Part shown: in pieces, positions 26,232 to 38,600 of the stretch
Numbering within the stretch: the first letter of the stretch is position 1
How the letters are laid out: the number at the start of each line of letters is the position of its first letter
Assembly (NCBI GenBank): GCA_958299035.1
Contig: CATQJL010000316.1
Coordinates: 93,022,443 to 93,086,442, forward strand
Reading direction: 5' to 3'
Origin: Cylicocyclus nassatus
Taxonomy: Eukaryota; Nematoda; Chromadorea; Rhabditida; Strongylidae
DNA length: 64,000 nucleotides
Position numbers and translations under genes: made by a program
Notes under the pieces: model-generated
Seen by the model: only the letters and a program-made list of their open reading frames with translations
Database searches by the model: none
Told to the model about the DNA's origin: nothing

Positions 26232-27293
26232 ACGAGCTGTTGCATCAGTGGCAATTGTTTGCCATCGTTTGCCAGCGAATTCGGACAGCCACTCACGAAC
26301 TGTAGCATTAACGGCATCGTTTGCCATTGTTTGCCAGCGAATTCGGACAGCCACACACGAGCTGTTGCATCAGTGGCAATTGTTTGCCAGCGAATTCGGA
26401 CAGCAGCACACGAACTGTAGCATCAACGGCATCGTTTGCCATTGTTTGCCAGCGAATTCGGACAGCCACTCACGAACTGTAGCATCAAAGGCATCGTTTG
26501 CCATTGTTTGCCAGCGAATTCGGACAGCAGCACACGAACTGTAGCATCAGTGGCAATCGTTTGCCAGCGAATTCGGACAGCAGCACACGAACTGTAGCAT
26601 CAAAGGCATCGTTTGCCATCGTTTGCCAGCGAATTCGGAAAGCCACTCACGAACTGTAGCATCAGTGGCAATTGTTTGCCAGCGAATTCGGACAGCAGCA
26701 CACGAGCTGTAGCATCAAAGGCATCGTTTGCCATCGTTTGCCAGCGAATTCGGACAGCCACTCACGAACTATAGCATCAACGGCATCGTTTGCCATTGTT
26801 TGCCAGCGAATTCGGACAGCAGCACACGAACTGTAGCATCAACGGCATCGTTTGCCATTGTTTGCCAGCGAATTCGGACAGCAGCACACGAACTGTAGCA
26901 TCAGTGGCAACTGTTTGCCAGCGAATTCGGACAGCAGCACACGAAATGTAGCATCAGTGGCAATTGTTCGCCAGCGAATTCGGACAGCAGCACACGAACT
27001 GTAGCATCAGTGGCAATTGTTCGCCAGCGAATTCGGACAGCAGCACACGAACTGTAGCATCAACGGCATCGTTTGCCATTGTTTGCCAGCGAATTCGGAC
27101 AGCAGCACACGAGCTGTAACATCAAAGGCATCGTTTGCCATCGTTTGCCAGCGAATTCGGACAGCACTCACGAACTGTAGCATCAACGGCATCGTTTGCC
27201 ATTGTTTGCCAGCGAATTCGGACAGCAGCACACGAACTGTAGCATCAACGGCATCGTTTGCCATTGTTTGCCAGCGAATTCGGACAGCCACAC
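26232..27293. repeat. 63-mer-anchored HOR unit, 1062 bp
   Basis: Length equals 10x62 + 6x53 + 63 + 61, 18 monomers. The 61-mer is the GGACAGCACTC deletion at about 27160, 3460 bp after its twin at 23700. The unit is a shortened relative of the 1840-bp unit that jumps to the next 63-mer early. Confidence 0.85.
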
Positions 27294-28488
27294 ACGAGCT
27301 GTTGCATCAGTGGCAATTGTTTGCCATCGTTTGCCAGCGAATTCGGACAGCCACTCACGAACTGTAGCATTAACGGCATCGTTTGCCATTGTTTGCCAGC
27401 GAATTCGGACAGCCACACACGAGCTGTTGCATCAGTGGCAATTGTTTGCCAGCGAATTCGGACAGCAGCACACGAACTGTAGCATCAACGGCATCGTTTG
27501 CCATTGTTTGCCAGCGAGTTCGGACAGCAGCACACGAGCTGTAGCATCAAAGGTATCGTTTGCCATCGTTTGCCAGCGAATTCGGACAGCCACTCACGAA
27601 CTGTAGCATCAACGGCATCGTTTGCCATTGTTTGACAGCGAATTCGGACAGCAGCACACGAACTGTAGCATCAAAGGCATCGTTTGCCAGCGAATTCGGA
27701 CAGCAGCACACGAGCTGTAGCATCAAAGGTATCGTTTGCCATCGTTTGCCAGCGAATTCGGACAGCCACTCACGAACTGTAGCATCAAAGGCATCGTTTG
27801 CCATTGTTTGCCAGCGAATTCGGACAGCAGCACACGAACTGTAGCATCAGTGGCAATCGTTTGCCAGCGAATTCGGACAGCAGCACACGAACTGTAGCAT
27901 CAAAGGCATCGTTTGCCATCGTTTGCCAGCGAATTCGGAAAGCCACTCACGAACTGTAGCATCAGTGGCAATTGTTTGCCAGCGAATTCGGACAGCCACT
28001 CACGAACTGTAGCATCAACGGCATCGTTTGCCATTGTTTGCCAGCGAATTCGGACAGCAGCACACGAGCTGTAGCATCAAAGGCATCGTTTGCCATCGTT
28101 TGCCAGCGAATTCGGACAGCCACTCACGAACTATAGCATCAACGGCATCGTTTGCCATTGTTTGCCAGCGAATTCGGACAGCAGCACACGAACTGTAGCA
28201 TCAACGGCATCGTTTGCCATTGTTTGCCAGCGAATTCGGACAGCAGCACACGAACTGTAGCATCAGTGGCAACTGTTTGCCAGCGAATTCGGACAGCAGC
28301 ACACGAACTGTAGCATCAAAGGCATCGTTTGCCATTGTTTGACAGCGAATTCGGACAGCCACTCACGAACTGTAGCATCAACGGCATCGTTTGCCATTGT
28401 TTGCCAGCGAATTCGGACAGCAGCACACGAACTGTAGCATCAACGGCATCGTTTGCCATTGTTTGCCAGCGAATTCGGACAGCCACAC
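27294..28488. repeat. 63-mer-anchored HOR unit, 1195 bp
   Basis: Length equals 14x62 + 4x53 + 63 + 52, 20 monomers. GAGTTCGG near 27516 and TTTGACAGCG near 27630 link it to the units at 18391, 19762 and 30871. Confidence 0.85.
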
Positions 28489-29560
28489 ACGAGCTGTTGC
28501 ATCAGTGGCAATTGTTTGCCATCGTTTGCCAGCGAATTCGGACAGCCACTCACGAACTGTAGCATTAACGGCATCGTTTGCCATTGTTTGCCAGCGAATT
28601 CGGACAGCCACACACGAGCTGTTGCATCAGTGGCAATTGTTTGCCAGCGAATTCGGACAGCAGCACACGAACTGTAGCATCAACGGCATCGTTTGCCATT
28701 GTTTGCCAGCGAATTCGGACAGCCACTCACGAACTGTAGCATCAAAGGCATCGTTTGCCATTGTTTGCCAGCGAATTCGGACAGCAGCACACGAACTGTA
28801 GCATCAGTGGCAATCGTTTGCCAGCGAATTCGGACAGCAGCACACGAACTGTAGCATCAAAGGCATCGTTTGCCATCGTTTGCCAGCGAATTCGGAAAGC
28901 CACTCACGAACTGTAGCATCAGTGGCAATTGTTTGCCAGCGAATTCGGACAGCAGCACACGAGCTGTAGCATCAAAGGCATCGTTTGCCATCGTTTGCCA
29001 GCGAATTCGGACAGCCACTCACGAACTATAGCATCAACGGCATCGTTTGCCATTGTTTGCCAGCGAATTCGGACAGCAGCACACGAACTGTAGCATCAAC
29101 GGCATCGTTTGCCATTGTTTGCCAGCGAATTCGGACAGCAGCACACGAACTGTAGCATCAGTGGCAACTGTTTGCCAGCGAATTCGGACAGCAGCACACG
29201 AAATGTAGCATCAAAGGCATCGTTTGCCATTGTTTGCCAGCGAATTCGGACAGCAGCACACGAACTGTAGCATCAGTGGCAATTGTTCGCCAGCGAATTC
29301 GGACAGCAGCACACGAACTGTAGCATCAACGGCATCGTTTGCCATTGTTTGCCAGCGAATTCGGACAGCAGCACACGAGCTGTAACATCAAAGGCATCGT
29401 TTGCCATCGTTTGCCAGCGAATTCGGACAGCCACTCACGAACTGTAGCATCAACGGCATCGTTTGCCATTGTTTGCCAGCGAATTCGGACAGCAGCACAC
29501 GAACTGTAGCATCAACGGCATCGTTTGCCATTGTTTGCCAGCGAATTCGGACAGCCACAC
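28489..29560. repeat. 63-mer-anchored HOR unit, 1072 bp
   Basis: Length equals 12x62 + 5x53 + 63, 18 monomers, with no 52-mer. CTATAGC, GGCAACTG, GAAATGTAG, TTCGCC and CTGTAACATC follow in the same order as in neighbouring units. Confidence 0.85.
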
Positions 29561-30870
29561 ACGAGCTGTTGCATCAGTGGCAATTTTTTGCCATCGTTTG
29601 CCAGCGAATTCGGACAGCCACTCACGAACTGTAGCATTAACGGCATCGTTTGCCATTGTTTGCCAGCGAATTCGGACAGCCACACACGAGCTGTTGCATC
29701 AGTGGCAATTGTTTGCCAGCGAATTCGGACAGCAGCACACGAACTGTAGCATCAACGGCATCGTTTGCCATTGTTTGCCAGCGAATTCGGACAGCCACTC
29801 ACGAACTGTAGCATCAACGGCATCGTTTGCCATTGTTTGACAGCGAATTCGGACAGCAGCACACGAACTGTAGCATCAAAGGCATCGTTTGCCAGCGAAT
29901 TCGGACAGCAGCACACGAGCTGTAGCATCAAAGGTATCGTTTGCCATCGTTTGCCAGCGAATTCGGACAGCCACTCACGAACTGTAGCATCAAAGGCATC
30001 GTTTGCCATTGTTTGCCAGCGAATTCGGACAGCCACTCACGAACTGTAGCATCAAAGGCATCGTTTGCCATTGTTTGCCAGCGAATTCGGACAGCAGCAC
30101 ACGAACTGTAGCATCAGTGGCAATCGTTTGCCAGCGAATTCGGACAGCAGCACACGAACTGTAGCATCAAAGGCATCGTTTGCCATCGTTTGCCAGCGAA
30201 TTCGGAAAGCCACTCACGAACTGTAGCATCAGTGGCAATTGTTTGCCAGCGAATTCGGACAGCAGCACACGAGCTGTAGCATCAAAGGCATCGTTTGCCA
30301 TCGTTTGCCAGCGAATTCGGACAGCCACTCACGAACTATAGCATCAACGGCATCGTTTGCCATTGTTTGCCAGCGAATTCGGACAGCAGCACACGAACTG
30401 TAGCATCAACGGCATCGTTTGCCATTGTTTGCCAGCGAATTCGGACAGCAGCACACGAACTGTAGCATCAGTGGCAACTGTTTGCCAGCGAATTCGGACA
30501 GCAGCACACGAAATGTAGCATCAAAGGCATCGTTTGCCATTGTTTGCCAGCGAATTCGGACAGCAGCACACGAACTGTAGCATCAGTGGCAATTGTTCGC
30601 CAGCGAATTCGGACAGCAGCACACGAACTGTAGCATCAACGGCATCGTTTGCCATTGTTTGCCAGCGAATTCGGACAGCAGCACACGAGCTGTAACATCA
30701 AAGGCATCGTTTGCCATCGTTTGCCAGCGAATTCGGACAGCCACTCACGAACTGTAGCATCAACGGCATCGTTTGCCATTGTTTGCCAGCGAATTCGGAC
30801 AGCAGCACACGAACTGTAGCATCAACGGCATCGTTTGCCATTGTTTGCCAGCGAATTCGGACAGCCACAC
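29561..30870. repeat. 63-mer-anchored HOR unit, 1310 bp
   Basis: Length equals 15x62 + 5x53 + 63 + 52, 22 monomers. The anchoring 63-mer has a private CAATTTTTTGCC at 29581-29592. The order of variants matches the preceding unit, with an inserted 52-mer segment near 29.88 kb. Confidence 0.85.
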
Positions 30871-33632
30871 ACGAGCTGTTGCATCAGTGGCAATTGTTTG
30901 CCATCGTTTGCCAGCGAATTCGGACAGCCACTCACGAACTGTAGCATTAACGGCATCGTTTGCCATTGTTTGCCAGCGAATTCGGACAGCCACACACGAG
31001 CTGTTGCATCAGTGGCAATTGTTTGCCAGCGAATTCGGACAGCAGCACACGAACTGTAGCATCAACGGCATCGTTTGCCATTGTTTGCCAGCGAGTTCGG
31101 ACAGCAGCACACGAGCTGTAGCATCAAAGGTATCGTTTGCCATCGTTTGCCAGCGAATTCGGACAGCCACTCACGAACTGTAGCATCAACGGCATCGTTT
31201 GCCATTGTTTGACAGCGAATTCGGACAGCAGCACACGAACTGTAGCATCAAAGGCATCGTTTGCCAGCGAATTCGGACAGCAGCACACGAGCTGTAGCAT
31301 CAAAGGTATCGTTTGCCATCGTTTGCCAGCGAATTCGGACAGCCACTCACGAACTGTAGCATCAAAGGCATCGTTTGCCATTGTTTGCCAGCGAATTCGG
31401 ACAGCAGCACACGAACTGTAGCATCAGTGGCAATCGTTTGCCAGCGAATTCGGACAGCAGCACACGAACTGTAGCATCAAAGGCATCGTTTGCCATCGTT
31501 TGCCAGCGAATTCGGAAAGCCACTCACGAACTGTAGCATCAGTGGCAATTGTTTGCCAGCGAATTCGGACAGCCACTCACGAACTGTAGCATCAACGGCA
31601 TCGTTTGCCATTGTTTGCCAGCGAATTCGGACAGCAGCACACGAGCTGTAGCATCAAAGGCATCGTTTGCCATCGTTTGCCAGCGAATTCGGACAGCCAC
31701 TCACGAACTATAGCATCAACGGCATCGTTTGCCATTGTTTGCCAGCGAATTCGGACAGCAGCACACGAACTGTAGCATCAACGGCATCGTTTGCCATTGT
31801 TTGCCAGCGAATTCGGACAGCAGCACACGAACTGTAGCATCAGTGGCAACTGTTTGCCAGCGAATTCGGACAGCAGCACACGAACTGTAGCATCAAAGGC
31901 ATCGTTTGCCATTGTTTGACAGCGAATTCGGACAGCAGCACACGAACTGTAGCATCAGTGGCAATTGTTTGCCAGCGAATTCGGACAGCAGCACACGAAC
32001 TGTAGCATCAACGGCATCGTTTGCCATTGTTTGCCAGCGAATTCGGACAGCAGCACACGAGCTGTAGCATCAAAGGCATCGTTTGCCATCGTTTGCCAGC
32101 GAATTCGGACAGCCACTCACGAACTGTAGCATCAACGGCATCGTTTGCCATTGTTTGCCAGCGAATTCGGACAGCAGCACACGAACTGTAGCATCAACGG
32201 CATCGTTTGCCATTGTTTGCCAGCGAATTCGGACAGCCACACACGAGCTGTTGCATCAGTGGCAATTGTTTGCCAGCGAATTCGGACAGCAGCACACGAA
32301 CTGTAGCATCAACGGCATCGTTTGCCATTGTTTGCCAGCGAGTTCGGACAGCAGCACACGAGCTGTAGCATCAAAGGTATCGTTTGCCATCGTTTGCCAG
32401 CGAATTCGGACAGCCACTCACGAACTGTAGCATCAACGGCATCGTTTGCCATTGTTTGACAGCGAATTCGGACAGCAGCACACGAGCTGTAGCATCAAAG
32501 GCATCGTTTGCCATCGTTTGCCAGCGAATTCGGACAGCCACTCACGAACTGTAGCATCAACGGCATCGTTTGCCATTGTTTGCCAGCGAATTCGGACAGC
32601 AGCACACGAACTGTAGCATCAACGGCATCGTTTGCCATTGTTTGCCAGCGAATTCGGACAGCAGCACACGAGCTGTAGCATCAAAGGCATCGTTTGCCAT
32701 CGTTTGCCAGCGAATTCGGACAGCCACTCACGAACTGTAGCATCAACGGCATCGTTTGCCATTGTTTGCCAGCGAATTCGGACAGCCACACACGAGCTGT
32801 TGCATCAGTGGCAATTGTTTGCCAGCGAACTCGGACAGCAGCACACGAGCTTTAGCATCAACGGCATCGTTTGCCATTGTTTGCGAGCGAGTTCGGACAG
32901 CAGCACACGAGCTGTAGCATCAAAGGCATCGTTTGCCATCGTTTGCCAGCGAATTTGGAAAGCCACTCACGAACTGTAGCATCAGTGGTAATTGTTTGCC
33001 AGCGAATTCGGACAGCAGCACACGAGCTGTAGCATCAAAGGTATCGTTTGCCATCGTTTGCCAGCGAATTCGGACAGCCACTCACGAACTGTAGCATCAA
33101 CGGCATCGTTTGCCATTGTTTGACAGCGAATTCGGACAGCAGCACACGAGCTGTAGCATCAAAGGCATCGTTTGCCATCGTTTGCCAGCGAATTCGGACA
33201 GCCACTCACGAACTGTAGCATCAACGGCATCGTTTGCCATTGTTTGCCAGCGAATTCGGACAGCAGCACACGAATTGTAGCATCAACGGCATCGTTTGCC
33301 ATTGTTTGCCAGCGAATTCGGACAGCAGCACACGAGCTGTAGCATCAAAGGCATCGTTTGCCATCGTTTGCCAGCGAATTCGGACAGCCACTCACGAACT
33401 GTAGCATCAACGGCATCGTTTGCCATTGTTTGCCAGCGAATTCGGACAGCCACACACGAGCTGTTGCATCAGTGCCAATTGTTTGCCAGCGAATTCGGAC
33501 AGCAGCACACGAACTGTAGCATCAACGGCATCGTTTGCCATTGTTTGCCAGCGAATTCGGACAGCCACTCACGAACTGTAGCATCAACGGCATCGTTTGC
33601 CATTGTTTGCCAGCGAATTCGGACAGCCACAC
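30871..33632. repeat. 63-mer-anchored HOR unit, 2762 bp
   Basis: Length equals 35x62 + 9x53 + 63 + 52, 46 monomers. The segment 32281-33559 realigns with 37063-38341 at an offset of 4782 bp. Private changes include GCGAACTCGG and GAGCTTTAGC (about 32828-32853) and GTGGTAATTG (about 32987). Confidence 0.83.
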
Positions 33633-35633
33633 ACGAGCTGTTGCATCAGTGGCAATTGTTTGCCATCGTTTGCCAGCGAATTCGGACAGCCACTCACGAA
33701 CTGTAGCATTAACGGCATCGTTTGCCATTGTTTGCCAGCGAATTCGGACAGCCACACACGAGCTGTTGCATCAGTGGCAATTGTTTGCCAGCGAATTCGG
33801 ACAGCAGCACACGAACTGTAGCATCAACGGCATCGTTTGCCATTGTTTGCCAGCGAGTTCGGACAGCAGCACACGAACTGTAGCATCAACGGCATCGTTT
33901 GCCATTGTTTGCCAGCGAGTTCGGACAGCAGCACACGAGCTGTAGCATCAAAGGTATCGTTTGCCATCGTTTGCCAGCGAATTCGGACAGCCACTCACGA
34001 ACTGTAGCATCAACGGCATCGTTTGCCATTTTTTGACAGCAAATTCGGACAGCAGCACAAGAGCTGTAGCATCAAAGGCATCGTTTGCCATCGTTTGCCA
34101 GCGAATTCGGACAGCCACTCACGAACTGTAGCATCAACGGCATCGTTTGCCATTGTTTGCCAGCGAATTCGGACAGCAGCACACGAACTGTAGCATCAAC
34201 GGCATCGTTTGCCATTGTTTGCCAGCGAATTCGGACAGCAGCACACGAGCTGTAGCATCAAAGGCATCGTTTGCCATCGTTTGCCAGCGAATTCGGACAG
34301 CCACTCACGAACTGTAGCATCAACGGCATCGTTTGCCATTGTTTGCCAGCGAATTCGGACAGCCACACACGAGCTGTTGCATCAGTGGCAATTGTTTGCC
34401 AGCGAACTCGGACAGCAGCACACGAGCTTTAGCATCAACGGCATCGTTTGCCATTGTTTGCCAGCGAGTTCGGACAGCAGCACACGAGCTGTAGCATCAA
34501 AGGCATCGTTTGCCATCGTTTGCCAGCGAATTTGGAAAGCCACTCACGAACTGTAGCATCAGTGGTAATTGTTTGCCAGCGAATTCGGACAGCAGCACAC
34601 GAGCTGTAGCATCAAAGGCATCGTTTGCCATCGTTTGCCAGCGAATTCGGACAGCCACTCACGAACTGTAGCATCAACGGCATCGTTTGCCATTGTTTGC
34701 CAGCGAATTCGGACAGCAGCACACGAACTGTAGCATCAACGGCATCGTTTGCCATTGTTTGCCAGCGAATTCGGACAGCAGCACACGAGCTGTAGCATCA
34801 AAGGCATCGTTTGCCATCGTTTGCCAGCGAATTCGGACAGCCACTCACGAACTGTAGCATCAACGGCATCGTTTGCCATTGTTTGCCAGCGAATTCGGAC
34901 AGCCACACACGAGCTGTTGCATCAGTGCCAATTGTTTGCCAGCGAATTCGGACAGCAGCACACGAACTGTAGCATCAACGGCATCGTTTGCCATTGTTTG
35001 CCAGCGAATTCGGACAGCAGCACACGAGCTGTAGCATCAAAGGCATCGTTTGCCATCGTTTGCCAGCGAATTCGGACAGCCACTCACGAACTGTAGCATC
35101 AACGGCATCGTTTGCCATTGTTTGCCAGCGAATTCGGACAGCAGCACACGAGCTGTAGCATCAAAGGCATCGTTTGCCATCGTTTGCCAGCGAATTCGGA
35201 CAGCCACTCACGAACTGTAGCATCAACGGCATCGTTTGCCATTGTTTGCCAGCGAATTCGGACAGCAGCACACGAACTGTAGCATCAACGGCATCGTTTG
35301 CCATTGTTTGCCAACGAATTCGGACAGCAGCACACGAGCTGTAGCATCAGTGGCAATTGTTTGCCAGCGAATTCGGACAGCAGCACACGAACTGTAGCAT
35401 CAACGGCATCGTTTGCCATTGTTTGCCAGCGAATTCGGACAGCAGCACACGAGCTGTAGCATCAAAGGCATCGTTTGCCATCGTTTGCCAGCGAATTCGG
35501 AAAGCCAATCACGAACTGTAGCATCAACGGCATCGTTTGCCATTGTTTTCCAGCGAATTCGGACAGCAGCACACGAGCTGTAGCATCAACGGATCGTTTG
35601 CCATTGTTTGCCAGCGAATTCGGACAGCCACAC
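33633..35633. repeat. 63-mer-anchored HOR unit, 2001 bp
   Basis: Length equals 26x62 + 5x53 + 63 + 61, 33 monomers; the 61-mer has CAACGGATCG near 35590. The region 33.85-34.57 kb matches 37.05-37.78 kb at an offset of 3205 bp, with shared TTTTTTGACAGC, GCAAATTCGG and CACAAGAGC changes. Confidence 0.83.
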
Positions 35634-38600
35634 ACGAGCTGTTGCATCAGTGGCAATTGTTTGCCATCGTTTGCCAGCGAATTCGGACAGCCACTCACGA
35701 ACTGTAGCATTAACGGCATCGTTTGCCATTGTTTGCCAGCGAATTCGGACAGCCACACACGAGCTGTTGCATCAGTGGCAATTGTTTGCCAGCGAATTCG
35801 GACAGCAGCACACGAACTGTAGCATCAACGGCATCGTTTGCCATTGTTTGCCAGCGAGTTCGGACAGCAGCACACGAGCTGTAGCATCAAAGGTATCGTT
35901 TGCCATCGTTTGCCAGCGAATTCGGACAGCCACTCACGAACTGTAGCATCAACGGCATCGTTTGCCATTGTTTGACAGCGAATTCGGACAGCAGCACACG
36001 AGCTGTAGCATCAAAGGCATCGTTTGCCATCGTTTGCCAGCGAATTCGGACAGCCACTCACGAACTGTAGCATCAACGGCATCGTTTGCCATTGTTTGCC
36101 AGCGAATTCGGACAGCAGCACACGAACTGTAGCATCAACGGCATCGTTTGCCATTGTTTGCCAGCGAATTCGGACAGCAGCACACGAGCTGTAGCATCAA
36201 AGGCATCGTTTGCCATCGTTTGCCAGCGACTTCGGACAGCCACTCACGAACTGTAGCATCAACGGCATCGTTTGCCATTGTTTGCCAGCGAATTCGGACA
36301 GCCACACACGAGCTGTTGCATCAGTGGCAATTGTTTGCCAGCGAATTCGGACAGCAGCACACGAGCTGTAGCATCAACGGCATCGTTTGCCATTGTTTGC
36401 CAGCGAGTTCGGACAGCAGCACACGAGCTGTAGCATCAAAGGCATCGTTTGCCATCGTTTGCCAGCGAATTCGGAAAGCCACTCACGAACTGTAGCATCA
36501 GTGGCAATTGTTTGCCAGCGAATTCGGACAGCAGCACACGAGCTGTAGCATCAGTGGCAATTGTTTGCCAGCGAATTCGGACAGCAGCACACGAACTGTA
36601 GCATCAACGGCATCGTTTGCCATTGTTTGCCAGCGAATTCGGACAGCAGCACACGAGCTGTAGCATCAAAGGCATCGTTTGCCATCGTTTGCCAGCGAAT
36701 TCGGAAAGCCAATCACGAACTGTAGCATCAACGGCATCGTTTGCCATTGTTTTCCAGCGAATTCGGACAGCAGCACACGAGCTGTAGCATCAACGGCATC
36801 GTTTGCCATTGTTTGCCAGCGAATTCGGACAGCAGCACACGAGCTGTAGCATCAAAGGCATCGTTTGCCATCGTTTGCCAGCGAATTCGGACAGCCACTC
36901 ACGAACTGTAGCATTAACGGCATCGTTTGCCATTGTTTGCCAGCGAATTCGGACAGCCACACACGAGCTGTTGCATCAGTGGCAATTGTTTGCCAGCGAA
37001 TTCGGACAGCAGCACACGAACTGTAGCATCAACGGCATCGTTTGCCATTGTTTGCCAGCGAGTTCGGACAGCAGCACACGAACTGTAGCATCAACGGCAT
37101 CGTTTGCCATTGTTTGCCAGCGAGTTCGGACAGCAGCACACGAGCTGTAGCATCAAAGGTATCGTTTGCCATCGTTTGCCAGCGAATTCGGACAGCCACT
37201 CACGAACTGTAGCATCAACGGCATCGTTTGCCATTTTTTGACAGCAAATTCGGACAGCAGCACAAGAGCTGTAGCATCAAAGGCATCGTTTGCCATCGTT
37301 TGCCAGCGAATTCGGACAGCCACTCACGAACTGTAGCATCAACGGCATCGTTTGCCATTGTTTGCCAGCGAATTCGGACAGCAGCACACGAACTGTAGCA
37401 TCAACGGCATCGTTTGCCATTGTTTGCCAGCGAATTCGGACAGCAGCACACGAGCTGTAGCATCAAAGGCATCGTTTGCCATCGTTTGCCAGCGAATTCG
37501 GACAGCCACTCACGAACTGTAGCATCAACGGCATCGTTTGCCATTGTTTGCCAGCGAATTCGGACAGCCACACACGAGCTGTTGCATCAGTGGCAATTGT
37601 TTGCCAGCGAACTCGGACAGCAGCACACGAGCTTTAGCATCAACGGCATCGTTTGCCATTGTTTGCCAGCGAGTTCGGACAGCAGCACACGAGCTGTAGC
37701 ATCAAAGGCATCGTTTGCCATCGTTTGCCAGCGAATTTGGAAAGCCACTCACGAACTGTAGCATCAGTGGTAATTGTTTGCCAGCGAATTCGGACAGCAG
37801 CACACGAGCTGTAGCATCAAAGGTATCGTTTGCCATCGTTTGCCAGCGAATTCGGACAGCCACTCACGAACTGTAGCATCAACGGCATCGTTTGCCATTG
37901 TTTGACAGCGAATTCGGACAGCAGCACACGAGCTGTAGCATCAAAGGCATCGTTTGCCATCGTTTGCCAGCGAATTCGGACAGCCACTCACGAACTGTAG
38001 CATCAACGGCATCGTTTGCCATTGTTTGCCAGCGAATTCGGACAGCAGCACACGAACTGTAGCATCAACGGCATCGTTTGCCATTGTTTGCCAGCGAATT
38101 CGGACAGCAGCACACGAGCTGTAGCATCAAAGGCATCGTTTGCCATCGTTTGCCAGCGAATTCGGACAGCCACTCACGAACTGTAGCATCAACGGCATCG
38201 TTTGCCATTGTTTGCCAGCGAATTCGGACAGCCACACACGAGCTGTTGCATCAGTGCCAATTGTTTGCCAGCGAATTCGGACAGCAGCACACGAACTGTA
38301 GCATCAACGGCATCGTTTGCCATTGTTTGCCAGCGAATTCGGACAGCAGCACACGAGCTGTAGCATCAAAGGCATCGTTTGCCATCGTTTGCCAGCGAAT
38401 TCGGACAGCCACTCACGAACTGTAGCATCAACGGCATCGTTTGCCATTGTTTGCCAGCGAATTCGGACAGCAGCACACGAGCTGTAGCATCAAAGGCATC
38501 GTTTGCCATCGTTTGCCAGCGAATTCGGACAGCCACTCACGAACTGTAGCATCAACGGCATCGTTTGCCATTGTTTGCCAGCGAATTCGGACAGCAGCAC

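Larger units (their letters stand above)
20171..27330. repeat. Nested HOR array 1620/1620/1840/1620
   Basis: Four consecutive copies start at about 20171, 21791, 23411 and 25251. The 1620-bp unit has 27 monomers. The third copy carries 220 extra bases. Copies two and three together also repeat as a 3460-bp super-unit: positions from about 20240 realign with 23700 onward up to about 27330, with a one-base offset change at the GGACAGCACTC deletion. The GAGCAGTAGC change marks four copies (near 20550, 22170, 24010 and 25630). Confidence 0.87.

Noticed and set aside
29581..29592. T-run (CAATTTTTTGCC) as a polymerase III terminator
   Set aside because: It is a private G-to-T change in one 63-mer. 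No A-box/B-box gene precedes it.
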